A DNA stretch of 64,000 nucleotides from Mesorhizobium sp. DCY119 (GCF_003590645.1 NZ_CP031834.1:1302501-1366500); one strand, 5' to 3'. Counted from the first letter of the stretch, positions 55,265 through 64,000 are shown. The notes: generated by a model not told the origin, from the letters alone. Program-made: numbers and translations.

Positions 55265-57625
55265 ATGAACAAGCACTCGTCAAACCTGAAAGCCGCCAAG
55301 ATCGCCGGTGGCGTGCACACCGACCAGCGCCACGATTCCGCGCACAAGCATGTCGCCGGTACCGCCGTCTATATCGACGACATGCCGGAGCCGGCAGGTA
55401 CGCTGCATGTCGGCATCGGCCTGTCGAGCGTTGCGCATGGCAAGCTGAAGACGGTCGATCTCTCGGCCGTGCGTGCAGCGCCCGGCGTTGTCGATGTGCT
55501 TACCTATGCCGACGTGCCCGGTGAGAACGACGTCTCGCCGAGCGGCATGCATGACGATCCGGTGTTTGCGCAGGACAAAGTGCAGTTCCACGGCCAGCCG
55601 ATCTTTGCCGTCATTGCCGAAACGCGTGAGCAGGCCCGCGCCGCCGCTCGCCTTGGGAAGATCGAATACGAGGAACTGCCGGGGATATTCGACATCTGGA
55701 ACCTCGATCCCGAAAAAGACAAGCAGGTAACGACGCCGCTGACGCTGACGCGTGGCGATGCCGCTGCTGCCATTGCGAGCGCCCCGCACCGCATCAAGAA
55801 CCGCATGAAACTCGGCGGGCAGGATCATTTCTATCTCGAGGGCCAGGTGTCGCTGGCGATACCGGGCGAGGACGACGAGGTTATCGTCTATTGCTCGACG
55901 CAAGGGCCGAGCGAGACGCAGCATCTCGTTGCCCATGTGCTTGGCGTGCCGAGCCATGCCGTGACGGTGGAAGTGCGGCGCATGGGCGGCGGTTTCGGCG
56001 GCAAGGAAACGCAGGCCAACCAATGCGCGGCCATCGCCGCGATCGCCGCCAAGAAGCACGGCAGAGCCGTCAAGATCAGGCTCGACCGCGACGAGGACAT
56101 GACCGCCACCGGCAAGCGCCACGACTTCGCCATCGACTACGAGGTTGGCTTCGATGATGAGGGCAATATTCTCGGCGTCGACTTCATGTTTGCGCTGAAT
56201 GCCGGCTTTTCCGCCGATCTCTCGGGGCCGGTGGGCGACCGCGCGCTGTTCCATTGCGACAACGCCTATTTCTATCCGCATGTGCACGCCAAGTCGGCGC
56301 CGCTCTACACCAATACGGTTTCCAACACCGCATTTCGCGGCTTCGGCGGCCCGCAGGGCATGGTAGGGGCCGAGCGCGTCATCGACGAGGTCGCCTTTGC
56401 CGTCGGCAAGGACCCGCTCGAAATCCGCAAGCTGAACTTTTATGACCCGATGGGCGCTGCGGGCGAGCGCAACGTCACGCCCTATCACCAGAAGGTCGAG
56501 GACAACATCATCCACCGCATCGTCGCGGAACTGGAGGAAAGTGCCGACTATGCCGGCCGTCGCCGCACGATTGATGCGTTCAATGCCAACAGCCGCTTTA
56601 TCAAGCGCGGCATGGCGCTGACGCCGGTCAAGTTCGGCATATCCTTCACCAAGACGGAGTCCAACCAGGCCGGCGCGCTGGTGCATGTCTACAATGACGG
56701 CTCCGTGCATATGAACCATGGCGGCACCGAGATGGGGCAGGGGCTGCATCTGAAGGTGGCGCAGGTTGTGGCCGAGGAATTCCAGATCGATCTCGACCGC
56801 GTCAAGATTACCGCCACCACCACGGCCAAGGTTCCCAACACCGCGCCGACAGCGGCGTCTTCGGGAGCCGACCTCAACGGCATGGCGGCGCAGGATGCCG
56901 CGCGGCAGATCCGCAAGCGGCTCACCGATTTCGCGGCAGAAAAGTACCAGGTGCCCCTCGATCAGGTGGTGTTCCTGCCCAACCGGGTGCGCGTCGGCAA
57001 TCAGGAGATAAGCTTCAACGAACTGGTCAAGCAGGCCTATCTGAACCGTATCCAGCTTTCGGCTGCCGGCCATTACAAGACGCCGAAAATCCACTGGGAC
57101 CGAGCCAAGGGCCGGGGCCATGCCTTCTACTACTACGCCTATGGCGCGGCCTGTTCGGAGGTTTCCATCGACACGCTGACCGGCGAATATGTGGTCGAGC
57201 GCACGGACATCCTGCACGACACAGGACGCTCGCTGAACCGGGCGATCGACATCGGCCAGGTCGAGGGCGGTTTTATCCAGGGCATGGGCTGGCTCACCAC
57301 CGAGGAACTGGTCTGGGACGACAGGGGCCGCCTGCGCACGCATGCGCCGTCGACCTACAAGATCCCGCTGGCCTCGGATCGGCCCAAGATTTTCAACGTC
57401 GCGCTGACCGACTGGTCGCAGGCCTATGAGCCGACCATCCATCGCTCGAAGGCCGTCGGCGAGCCGCCGCTGCCGCACGGCATGTCGGTGCTGCACGCGC
57501 TGTCGGACGCGGTGGCGAGCGTGGCCGACCACAAGATCTGCCCGCGCCTCGACGCGCCCGCCACGCCGGAACGCGTGCTGATGGCGGTCGAGCGGCTGAA
57601 AAAGGAAGCTGCCGGCAAAGCCTGA
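55265..57625 (+). CDS. xdhB: Xanthine dehydrogenase large (molybdopterin) subunit
   Basis: A 786-aa molybdenum-cofactor subunit. The start is ATG 55265 (MNKHSSNLKAAKIAGG). Cofactor motifs are GGGFGGKE near residues 240-247, FRGFGGPQG near 357 and the catalytic glutamate in VGEPPLPHG near 732. It oxidises hypoxanthine and xanthine to urate in the cytoplasm. It needs XdhC, encoded 48 nt downstream, for sulfurated cofactor insertion. Confidence 0.96.
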   Translation: MNKHSSNLKAAKIAGGVHTDQRHDSAHKHVAGTAVYIDDMPEPAGTLHVGIGLSSVAHGKLKTVDLSAVRAAPGVVDVLTYADVPGENDVSPSGMHDDPVFAQDKVQFHGQPIFAVIAETREQARAAARLGKIEYEELPGIFDIWNLDPEKDKQVTTPLTLTRGDAAAAIASAPHRIKNRMKLGGQDHFYLEGQVSLAIPGEDDEVIVYCSTQGPSETQHLVAHVLGVPSHAVTVEVRRMGGGFGGKETQANQCAAIAAIAAKKHGRAVKIRLDRDEDMTATGKRHDFAIDYEVGFDDEGNILGVDFMFALNAGFSADLSGPVGDRALFHCDNAYFYPHVHAKSAPLYTNTVSNTAFRGFGGPQGMVGAERVIDEVAFAVGKDPLEIRKLNFYDPMGAAGERNVTPYHQKVEDNIIHRIVAELEESADYAGRRRTIDAFNANSRFIKRGMALTPVKFGISFTKTESNQAGALVHVYNDGSVHMNHGGTEMGQGLHLKVAQVVAEEFQIDLDRVKITATTTAKVPNTAPTAASSGADLNGMAAQDAARQIRKRLTDFAAEKYQVPLDQVVFLPNRVRVGNQEISFNELVKQAYLNRIQLSAAGHYKTPKIHWDRAKGRGHAFYYYAYGAACSEVSIDTLTGEYVVERTDILHDTGRSLNRAIDIGQVEGGFIQGMGWLTTEELVWDDRGRLRTHAPSTYKIPLASDRPKIFNVALTDWSQAYEPTIHRSKAVGEPPLPHGMSVLHALSDAVASVADHKICPRLDAPATPERVLMAVERLKKEAAGKA

Positions 57626-57673
57626 AAGGGCGCGGGGCAGGAAATCTGCCGCAAGAACTGCTATATTCCCGAA

Positions 57674-58573
57674 ATGGGCACGCAAACCATGACCTCGAAC
57701 GTGCAGGACCTGAAAGACTTCCTCCGCTCCGCGGGGCAGGCGGCTTTTGTCGAGGTTGCGGGCACCAGGGGGTCCACGCCGCGTGAAAAGGGCGCCTACA
57801 TGCTCGTGTCGCAGCAAGCGATCCACGGCACGATCGGTGGCGGCCAGCTCGAATATATGGCGATCGACAAGGCGCGGCAGCTGTTGCGCCGGCAGGCGGC
57901 ATCGGACCGCATCGATGTTCACGAGGTCTGCGCCACGCTCGACGTTCCACTCGGGCCCGAGATCGGGCAGTGCTGTGGCGGGCGCGTCGAGGTTCTGATC
58001 CGCCCGGTCGATCCCGTCCTTGCCGATGAACTGGTCGATGCCGCCGAGCGCCAGGAAGAGCGCCTGCCACATTTCTACATTTTCGGCGGTGGCCATGTCG
58101 GCAAGGCGCTGGCCGCGTCCGCCGCCTTGCTTCCCTTGCACACCATTGTCGTGGAAACGCGAGCCGAAGAGCTGGAAGGCATTTCGGATGCAGTCGAAAC
58201 GCATTTGACGGCCATGCCCGAGGCGATGGTTCGCGACGCCCCTTCAGGCTCGGCCTTCGCCGTGCTGACCCATGACCATGCGCTGGATTTTCTCATCGCT
58301 GCCGAGGCTCTGAAACGAAATGACACCGCCTATGTCGGCATGATCGGCTCGAAGACGAAGAAAGCGACGTTCCGGAGCTGGTTTCTGAAAGTGGGTGGTG
58401 GAAGCGAGGCCGAGTTCGAGCGGCTGGTTTCCCCGATCGGCGGCGATGCCGTGAAGGACAAGCGGCCAACGGTGATAGCCGCACTCGCCGCTGCCGAGAT
58501 CATGACGGCACTGGCGATGCATGCGTCGTCGCAAGCAGTTTCGATGGAAGAGCGCGTCGTAAAAAGCGCCTGA
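57674..58573 (+). CDS. xdhC: Xanthine dehydrogenase accessory protein
   Basis: A 299-aa chaperone that binds molybdenum cofactor and aids its sulfuration and insertion into XdhB. It has RGSTPREKGAYMLVS and IGGGQLEY near the N-terminus, the QCCGGRVEVL motif, and a Rossmann-like FYIFGGGHVGKAL near 134-146. The start is ATG 57674; a second ATG five codons on is possible. Its stop is 7 bp from that of the convergent LysR gene. Confidence 0.94.
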   Translation: MGTQTMTSNVQDLKDFLRSAGQAAFVEVAGTRGSTPREKGAYMLVSQQAIHGTIGGGQLEYMAIDKARQLLRRQAASDRIDVHEVCATLDVPLGPEIGQCCGGRVEVLIRPVDPVLADELVDAAERQEERLPHFYIFGGGHVGKALAASAALLPLHTIVVETRAEELEGISDAVETHLTAMPEAMVRDAPSGSAFAVLTHDHALDFLIAAEALKRNDTAYVGMIGSKTKKATFRSWFLKVGGGSEAEFERLVSPIGGDAVKDKRPTVIAALAAAEIMTALAMHASSQAVSMEERVVKSA

Positions 58574-58579
58574 CCCCTA

Positions 58580-59500
58580 CTACTTCCCCGCCAGAATATC
58601 CTTGATCAGCCGCTGGCAGCGCTCGGCCATGAAATCGAGCAGCAGGCGCACTTTCGGGTCCTGCAGGTTCTTGTGCGGATAGACGGCGGCGAGCTGGATC
58701 GGGGTTGGCGGCGTTTCGGGCAGGATCACCTTCAGCCGCCAGTCGCGGATGAAGGGCTCGACCTCGAAACGCGGCTTGTTGACGATGCCGCGCCCGGACA
58801 GCGCCCAGCCGGTCAGCACGTCGCCATCATCGGAATCGAAGGGTCCATGGACCTCGAACTTGGCCGGGCCGGAGGGCGTGTTCAGCGTCCAGTAGAACTC
58901 GCGCATGCCGGGAAAGCGCAGCATCAGGCAGTCGTGCTTCTTGTCGACCAGTTCCTGCGGCGTCTGCGGCTCGCCGCGCTGTTCGAGATAGGAGGGGGCC
59001 GCGACCAGCACGCGCTCGCACTCCATGATGCCGCGCATCCTGAGGCTCGAATCCTCCAGCAGGCCGAGCCGGAAGGCAACGTCGATGCCCTCCTTCATGA
59101 TATCGACATTGTGGTCCGACAGCCGGAGCCGCACTTCGATATCGGAATATTTGTCGTGGAAATCGGGAATGCCGGACGCGATCAGCCGCCGGCCCATGCC
59201 GAGCGGCGCGGTGACCCTGATCGTGCCGCGCGGCTGGCCGGAAAGCGCGCTGACGGCGGCTTCGGCTTCTGTGATCGCCTCCAGCACCTGCTTGGCCCCG
59301 GCATAGAACACGGTGCCTTGTTCGGTCGGCATCAACTGCCGCGTCGTGCGGTTGAACAGGCGCACGCCGAGATGTTTTTCCAACTCCTTGATGCGATTGG
59401 AGGCAACCGCCGGCGAAATTCGCATGTCGCGCCCGGCCGCCGACAGGTTGCCGAGTTCGACGACGCGGACGAAGACGGCGATGTTGTCGAGATAGGCCAT
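58580..59500 (-). CDS. LysR-family transcriptional regulator
   Basis: A 306-aa regulator of the CrgA/AaeR-like subgroup. The winged helix has SAAGRDMRISPAVASNRIKELEKHLGVRLFNRTTR (about residues 20-54), followed by a periplasmic-binding-fold effector domain. It is divergent from puuD across 134 bp and convergent with xdhC. It is a good candidate for control of urate use, with urate or an upstream purine as effector; this is inferred from place only. Confidence 0.88.
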   Translation of the reverse strand: MAYLDNIAVFVRVVELGNLSAAGRDMRISPAVASNRIKELEKHLGVRLFNRTTRQLMPTEQGTVFYAGAKQVLEAITEAEAAVSALSGQPRGTIRVTAPLGMGRRLIASGIPDFHDKYSDIEVRLRLSDHNVDIMKEGIDVAFRLGLLEDSSLRMRGIMECERVLVAAPSYLEQRGEPQTPQELVDKKHDCLMLRFPGMREFYWTLNTPSGPAKFEVHGPFDSDDGDVLTGWALSGRGIVNKPRFEVEPFIRDWRLKVILPETPPTPIQLAAVYPHKNLQDPKVRLLLDFMAERCQRLIKDILAGK

Positions 59501-59555
59501 GCGTACCCGCTGTTCCGTTGGCGAACGATATAATCATCCTAGTATTTTACATTTT

Positions 59556-59567
59556 TTTTTGAAAGTC
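59556..59567 (+). promoter_or_regulatory. TTTTTGAAAGTC motif upstream of puuD
   Basis: Identical to 53152-53163, 68 bp before the puuD start and 55 bp before the LysR start. It sits in an AT-rich stretch (GTATTTTACATTTTT) that is the likely promoter region. Confidence 0.45.
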
Positions 59568-59634
59568 ATCGTGTACCTCGCCCCTTTCCGTTTGGCCGGG
59601 ACGACGTAAAGTCGCGGTGGTAGAGAGGGCCGAC

Positions 59635-60858
59635 ATGAACGATTTCGCGATACTATGGGACTGGTTGAGCTTCGCCGTGCGCTGGCTGCACGTGATAACG
59701 GGCATCGCCTGGATCGGCTCGTCCTTCTATTTCGTCGCGCTCGACCTTGGCCTGCGCCAGCGCCCCGGCCTGCCGCAAGGCGCTTTCGGCGAGGAATGGC
59801 AGGTGCATGGCGGCGGCTTCTACCATATCCAGAAATATCTGGTGGCGCCTGCCGAGATGCCCGAGCATCTCACCTGGTTCAAATGGGAATCCTACGCCAC
59901 CTGGATGTCCGGCTTCGCGATGCTGGCAATCGTCTATTATGCCGGCGCAGACCTGTTCCTGATCGACCGCAATGTTCTCGACGTCTCGGTGCCGGTCGGC
60001 ATCCTGATTTCGCTGGCCTGCCTGGCGGGCGGCTGGATCGTCTATGATCTTCTGTGCCGCTGGCTGATTGGCAAGGCTGATACCGCGCTGATGCTGATCC
60101 TTTATGTGATCCTGGTTTTCATGGCCTGGGGGCTGACGCATCTGTTCACCGGGCGCGCTGCCTTCCTGCATCTCGGCGCAATCACCGCCACGATCATGTC
60201 GGCCAATGTCTTCATGGTCATCATTCCGAACCAGAAGATCGTGGTTGCCGACCTGATCGCAGGCCGCAAGCCCGACCCGAAATACGGCAAGATCGCCAAG
60301 CAGCGCTCGCTTCACAACAACTACCTGACGCTGCCGGTGCTGTTCCTGATGCTGTCGAACCACTACCCGCTGGCGTTCGGCACGCAGTTCAGCTGGGTGA
60401 TCGCGTCGCTGGTGTTCATCATCGGCGTGCTGATCCGGCACTATTTCAACAGCCTGCACGCCCGCAAGGGCAACCCGACCTGGACGTGGCTGGCAGCCGT
60501 CATCCTGTTCATCATCATCATCTGGCTTTCGACTGTGCCGAAGATACTCACCGGCGAGCCGAAGACTGCGGCAGCCGGCGAGGAGGTCTACATCGCCTCG
60601 TCGCATTTCCCGGCGGTGCGCGACACGGTGCTTGGCCGCTGCTCCATGTGCCATGCGGCGGAGCCGGTCTATGAGGGCGTCTATCAGGCGCCGAAGGGCG
60701 TGATCCTCGAAACGGACGAGGCGATTGCCGCTCATGCCCGCGAAATCTATCTCCAGGCCGGGCGCAGCCACGCAATGCCGCCCGGCAATGTCACCGCGAT
60801 CACCCCGCAGGAGCGGGCGCTGCTGGTGAGCTGGTTCGAAGAAGCGAAGAAGAAATAA
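59635..60858 (+). CDS. puuD: Urate hydroxylase PuuD with C-terminal cytochrome c domain
   Basis: A 407-aa membrane enzyme that oxidises urate to 5-hydroxyisourate. ATG 59635 follows GAGAGGG. About eight TM helices with WLHVITGIAWIGSSFYF and HGGGFYHIQKY form the N-terminal ~310 residues. A cytochrome c domain with CSMCH (C336, C339, H340) and a late Met (AMPPGN) follows and would pass electrons to the respiratory chain. It replaces soluble urate oxidase. guaD begins directly after its stop (1-nt gap). Confidence 0.95.
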   Translation: MNDFAILWDWLSFAVRWLHVITGIAWIGSSFYFVALDLGLRQRPGLPQGAFGEEWQVHGGGFYHIQKYLVAPAEMPEHLTWFKWESYATWMSGFAMLAIVYYAGADLFLIDRNVLDVSVPVGILISLACLAGGWIVYDLLCRWLIGKADTALMLILYVILVFMAWGLTHLFTGRAAFLHLGAITATIMSANVFMVIIPNQKIVVADLIAGRKPDPKYGKIAKQRSLHNNYLTLPVLFLMLSNHYPLAFGTQFSWVIASLVFIIGVLIRHYFNSLHARKGNPTWTWLAAVILFIIIIWLSTVPKILTGEPKTAAAGEEVYIASSHFPAVRDTVLGRCSMCHAAEPVYEGVYQAPKGVILETDEAIAAHAREIYLQAGRSHAMPPGNVTAITPQERALLVSWFEEAKKK

Positions 60859-60859
60859 C

Positions 60860-62182
60860 ATGACGGAAACACTCCTTCGCGGCCGCACGCTTTCCTTCCT
60901 GCGCTGGCCCGACAGCGTCGACGATCACGCCGCCTATCGCTACGAGGAAGACGGCGGCCTGCTGCTGCGCGACGGCACGATCGTTGCCGCCGGTGCCTAT
61001 GCCGATATCGCTGCGCAGGCGGGCGCTGGCGTCCAGGTCATCGACCACCGGCCGCATCTGCTGCTGCCGGGTTTCATCGACGCGCATGTGCATGTGCCGC
61101 AGATGCAGATCATCGCCTCCTACGGCGCTGAACTGCTCGACTGGCTGAATACCTACACCTTCCCCGAGGAATCGCATTTTCGCGATGCGCAGCATGGCCG
61201 CCGCATCGCCCGCCTGTTCCTGGACGAGATGGTGCGCCAGGGCACGACGACGGTCGCGGCCTATTGCTCGGTGCACAGGCAGTCGGCGGAAGCCTTCTTT
61301 GCCGAAGCGCATGACCGCAACATGCTGACGATTGCCGGCAAGGTAATGATGGACCGCAATGCGCCCGACGGTGTACTCGACACGCCGCAATCGAGCTATG
61401 ACGACACCAAGGCGCTGATCGCCGAATGGCATGGACGCGGCCGGCAGCATTATGCGGTGACGCCGCGCTTCGCCATCACCTCGACGCCCGAGCAGATGGA
61501 GATGGCGGGGGCGTTGATGCGCGAGCATCCCGACCTGCACATGCAGACGCATCTTTCGGAAAACCATGCCGAGATCGCCTTCACGCAGGAGCTCTACCCC
61601 TGGTCGAAGGACTATACGGACGTCTACGAGCATTACGGGCTGCTCGGTAAAAAGAGCCTGTTCGGCCATTGCATCCACCTCTCCGAACGCGAGTCCGACG
61701 CGATGTCGGAAACCGGCTCGGTGGCGGTGTTCTGCCCCACTTCCAACCTGTTCCTCGGCTCGGGCCTGTTCGACTACCAGCGGTTCCGGCAGCGTGAGAA
61801 ACCGATCCGCATCGCGGCGGCGACCGATGTCGGCGGCGGCACCAGCTATTCGATGCTGCGCACCATGGACGAGGGCTACAAGGTGATCGCGCAGAACGGC
61901 GAGAAGCTCACCCCCTTCGCCTCCTTCTGGCAGATGACGCTCGGCAACGCGCAGGCGCTGTCGCTGGACGACAAGGTCGGCACGCTCGACGCCGGCACGG
62001 ACGCGGATATCGTCGTGCTGGACTCGCGTGCCACGCCGGGCATGCGGCTGAGGATGGAGCGGGTGGAAACGCTCGCCGAGGAGCTGTTTCTGCTCCAGAC
62101 CATGGGCGACGACCGCGCCATCCGCGAGGTCTATGTCGCAGGCAGGCCGGCAAAGAGCACGATGGAAATGGCTGCCGCCTGA
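60860..62182 (+). CDS. guaD: Guanine deaminase
   Basis: A 440-aa amidohydrolase that converts guanine to xanthine. Zn ligands are in GFIDAHVHVPQMQ (near 70-82), HLSENHAEI, FGHCIHL and AATDVGGGTSYS. NPTSN is replaced here by FCPTSNLFLGSGLF, normal for the family. It supplies xanthine to XdhAB. It is tightly coupled to puuD. Confidence 0.95.
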   Translation: MTETLLRGRTLSFLRWPDSVDDHAAYRYEEDGGLLLRDGTIVAAGAYADIAAQAGAGVQVIDHRPHLLLPGFIDAHVHVPQMQIIASYGAELLDWLNTYTFPEESHFRDAQHGRRIARLFLDEMVRQGTTTVAAYCSVHRQSAEAFFAEAHDRNMLTIAGKVMMDRNAPDGVLDTPQSSYDDTKALIAEWHGRGRQHYAVTPRFAITSTPEQMEMAGALMREHPDLHMQTHLSENHAEIAFTQELYPWSKDYTDVYEHYGLLGKKSLFGHCIHLSERESDAMSETGSVAVFCPTSNLFLGSGLFDYQRFRQREKPIRIAAATDVGGGTSYSMLRTMDEGYKVIAQNGEKLTPFASFWQMTLGNAQALSLDDKVGTLDAGTDADIVVLDSRATPGMRLRMERVETLAEELFLLQTMGDDRAIREVYVAGRPAKSTMEMAAA

Positions 62183-62258
62183 TCCGGGCTTGACCCACGG
62201 TCATCATGCCATAAAACCACGGCACCGGTCATCGGCGCGACCGGGTTGCGGAGGGAAT

Positions 62259-62765
62259 ATGACCACGGCGGACGATATCCAGACGATCATTCGGCAGGAA
62301 ACGGAACTGGTGTTTCCTGCCTTCGACGAGGCGATTGCCTTTGCCGTGGGTTCGCGCATACGCGACCGCGCGCTGAAGGACGGTCTTGGCATCATCGTCG
62401 ATATCAGGACCTGGAACCGCCCGCTGTTTTATGCCGCCATGCCCGGCTCGAACGCATCCAATCCCGACTGGGCGCGCCGCAAGATCAATGTGGTGAAACG
62501 CTTCCTGAAAAGCACCTACCGCATGGTGCTGGAACAGGATCGCCCCGACCGCACCTTCAAGCCGGGCGAGGGGCTGGACATAGCCGACTACGTGCTGGCC
62601 GGCGGTGGCTTTCCAGTGACCGTGAACGGCGCCGGCGTCATCGGCTGCATCACCGTTTCGGGCCTGCCGGAAAGGCAGGATCATGAGGTGGTGGTAGCCG
62701 CGCTGTGCGAGCATCTGGGGCTGGATTATATGGCGCTGGCGTTGCCGGTTGAGGCAAAGGCTTGA
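62259..62765 (+). CDS. UPF0303/HbpS-like haem-degrading-domain protein
   Basis: A 168-aa cytoplasmic protein. GAGGG lies 4 nt before ATG 62259. The sequence FPAFDEAIAFAVGSRIRDRA, AMPGSNASNPDWARRKINVVKRF and ADYVLAGGGFPVTVNGAGVIGCITVSGLP matches the UPF0303 / Haem_degrading family. The family's role is poorly known; some members bind haem or cobalamin. It follows guaD by 76 bp and probably belongs to the puuD operon. Confidence 0.85.
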   Translation: MTTADDIQTIIRQETELVFPAFDEAIAFAVGSRIRDRALKDGLGIIVDIRTWNRPLFYAAMPGSNASNPDWARRKINVVKRFLKSTYRMVLEQDRPDRTFKPGEGLDIADYVLAGGGFPVTVNGAGVIGCITVSGLPERQDHEVVVAALCEHLGLDYMALALPVEAKA

Positions 62766-62775
62766 AAGGTTCGTG

Positions 62776-62898
62776 CTGCCCCTCACCCTTACCCTCTCCC
62801 CGTAAAAGACGGGGAGAGGGGGGCGTGAACGTTGCGGCCAGCCTTCTTCTCCCCGTCACTATACGGGGAGAAGGTGCCGGCAGGCGGATGAGGGGCAG
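62776..62898. repeat. Palindromic intergenic repeat, family A, copy 3
   Basis: Same direction and layout as copy 2 (CTGCCCCTCACCC ... GATGAGGGGCAG), with slightly longer loops (AAAGAC and CACTAT). It separates the UPF0303 gene from the glycerate kinase gene. Confidence 0.88.
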
Positions 62899-62937
62899 CA
62901 CTGCGTTTGCTAACAATACCAGCATGGATGATCGAGC

Positions 62938-64000
62938 GTGGCTGACCTGAAAAACATCGACCCCAAGACCTTCCTCATCTCCATTTTCAATGCTGCTGTT
63001 GCAGCCGCCGATCCCGAACTGACCATCCGCAGCCACCTGCCGGAAAAGCCCAGGGGCCGCACCATCGTGATAGGTGCGGGCAAGGGCGCGGCGCAGATGG
63101 CGGCAGCGCTGGAGAAGGCGTGGGACGGGCCGCTCGAGGGCGTCGTTGTCACGCGTTATGGCTACGCTGCGCCCTGCGAGCGCATCCGCGTCCTGGAGGC
63201 GTCGCACCCGGTGCCGGATGCGGCGGGACTTGAAGCGTCGAAGGCGCTGCTCGATGCCGTGAGCGGATTGAGCGCCGACGATCTCGTCATCGCGCTGGTC
63301 TGCGGCGGAGGGTCGGCGCTGCTGCCGTCGCCGCCCGAAGGCCTGACCCTGGCCGACGAAATCGCAGTCAACGAGGCACTGCTTGCCTCCGGCGCGCCGA
63401 TCTCGGCGATGAATGCGGTGCGCAAACATGTCTCGACGATCAAGGGCGGGCGGCTCGCCGCTGCCGCGCACCCGGCGCGGGTCGTGTCGCTCGTCGTTTC
63501 CGACATTCCGGGTGACAATCCTGCGCTGGTGGCGTCCGGCCCAACCGTGCCGGACGAGGCATCGCGCGCTGATGCGCTGAAGATCGTTTCGACCTACGGC
63601 ATGAAATTGCCCGACGCGGTGATGGCGCATCTGAACTCACCCAAAGCTGACGCGCCGCGCCCGGATGACAGCCGTTTCGCCAAGCATGAGGTGCGGGTGA
63701 TCGCATCGGCTGCCGTGTCGCTGGGGGCGGCGGCTGCGGAAGCGAAGAAGCAGGGTGTCGAGGCGGTGATCCTGTCGGATTCGATCGAGGGCGAGGCCCG
63801 CGATGTCGGCGCGGTCCATGCGGCCATCGCGCGCGAAGTGGCGACGCGGGATCGGCCGTTCAAAAAACCGGTGCTGATCCTGTCGGGTGGCGAAACCACG
63901 GTGACATTGCGCGCCAAAGGAAAAGGCGGCCGCAACAGCGAGTTCCTGCTCGCCTTCGCGCTCGGCATCGACGGTGTGTCGGCTATTCATGCGCTGGCGG
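62938..64000 (+). CDS. ttuD: Glycerate 2-kinase (TtuD/MOFRL type), cut by window edge
   Basis: An open frame from GTG 62938 (an in-frame stop at 62929 excludes an earlier start) to the window end, at least 354 codons. Translation gives VADLKNIDPKTFLISIFNAA, GRTIVIGAGKGAAQMAAAL, SHPVPDAAG, LVCGGGSALLPSPPEGL, NAVRKHVSTIKGGRLA and LSGGETTVTLRAKGKGGRNSEFLLAFA, which is the DUF4147 kinase plus the start of MOFRL. It phosphorylates glycerate to 2-phosphoglycerate. Glyoxylate from AllA can reach it through tartronate semialdehyde, so it plausibly ends the purine/ureide route. Confidence 0.92.
   Translation, partial: MADLKNIDPKTFLISIFNAAVAAADPELTIRSHLPEKPRGRTIVIGAGKGAAQMAAALEKAWDGPLEGVVVTRYGYAAPCERIRVLEASHPVPDAAGLEASKALLDAVSGLSADDLVIALVCGGGSALLPSPPEGLTLADEIAVNEALLASGAPISAMNAVRKHVSTIKGGRLAAAAHPARVVSLVVSDIPGDNPALVASGPTVPDEASRADALKIVSTYGMKLPDAVMAHLNSPKADAPRPDDSRFAKHEVRVIASAAVSLGAAAAEAKKQGVEAVILSDSIEGEARDVGAVHAAIAREVATRDRPFKKPVLILSGGETTVTLRAKGKGGRNSEFLLAFALGIDGVSAIHALA

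Noticed and set aside
55280..58204. 974-codon antisense frame opposite xdhB/xdhC, and similar long antisense frames at 30421-32631, 15849-17528, 46926-49058 and 51616-53280
   Set aside because: They are mirror frames of strong genes in high-GC DNA; low-complexity Arg/His/Asp composition shows them to be shadows.

Overview
The window is high-GC alphaproteobacterial DNA of the Hyphomicrobiales, most like Phyllobacteriaceae (Mesorhizobium/Aminobacter type). The grounds are the rRNA sequence with a structured insert in 23S helix 9, HmrR-type copper control, an ExsH-like RTX glycanase, a carnitine/gamma-butyrobetaine operon with a GlxA/CdhR-type regulator, a PuuD-based ureide pathway, and rhizobial-style palindromic intergenic repeats. 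Genus is an inference from content; no database was searched.

Layout. (1) 1-3871: the end of an rrn operon (23S missing its first ~100 nt, 5S, initiator tRNA-Met), followed by an odd array in which the 3' half of the tRNA, starting at the anticodon, recurs three more times at a 143-bp period; a 5' fragment of the same tRNA lies upstream. (2) 4301-8810: RND efflux adaptor and pump. (3) 8814-10962: divergent GntR regulator and kynureninase. (4) 11239-14653: copper module (HmrR/CueR-type promoter, P1B-ATPase, HmrR, DUF305 protein). (5) 14828-23960: PPi-type phosphofructokinase, GABA transaminase, L,D-transpeptidase, LysE exporter, autotransporter, TPR protein. (6) 24137-26898: xylB-xylA. (7) 27867-36950: GlxA-type regulator divergent from an operon that can be read as gamma-butyrobetaine -> CoA thioester -> crotonobetainyl-CoA -> carnitinyl-CoA -> carnitine -> 3-dehydrocarnitine -> betaine unit plus acetoacetate. 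It also carries a PhnZ/TmpB-like HD-domain protein of unknown role and a frameshifted enoyl-CoA hydratase. (8) 38243-39670: RTX/GH16 glycanase bordered by repeat-rich DNA. (9) 39876-48926 (minus strand): a peptide-type ABC transporter with two paralogous binding proteins and a CocE-type hydrolase. (10) 49111-49630: a toxin-antitoxin pair. (11) 49641-64000: a purine/ureide catabolic island (guanine deaminase, xanthine dehydrogenase XdhABC, PuuD urate hydroxylase, HIU hydrolase, PuuE-UraD fusion, ureidoglycine aminohydrolase, ureidoglycolate lyase, a CDA-fold deaminase, two regulators or accessory proteins), ending in a glycerate 2-kinase cut by the window edge. The kinase would use glyoxylate-derived glycerate.

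The most unusual items are the tRNA-fMet fragment array; a palindromic repeat present in three copies in and around a single acyl-CoA ligase gene, one of them in frame inside the protein; the HD-domain putative diiron oxygenase inside the carnitine operon; and a tandem duplication of a binding-protein gene together with its upstream element, kept at exactly the same distance from both start codons.
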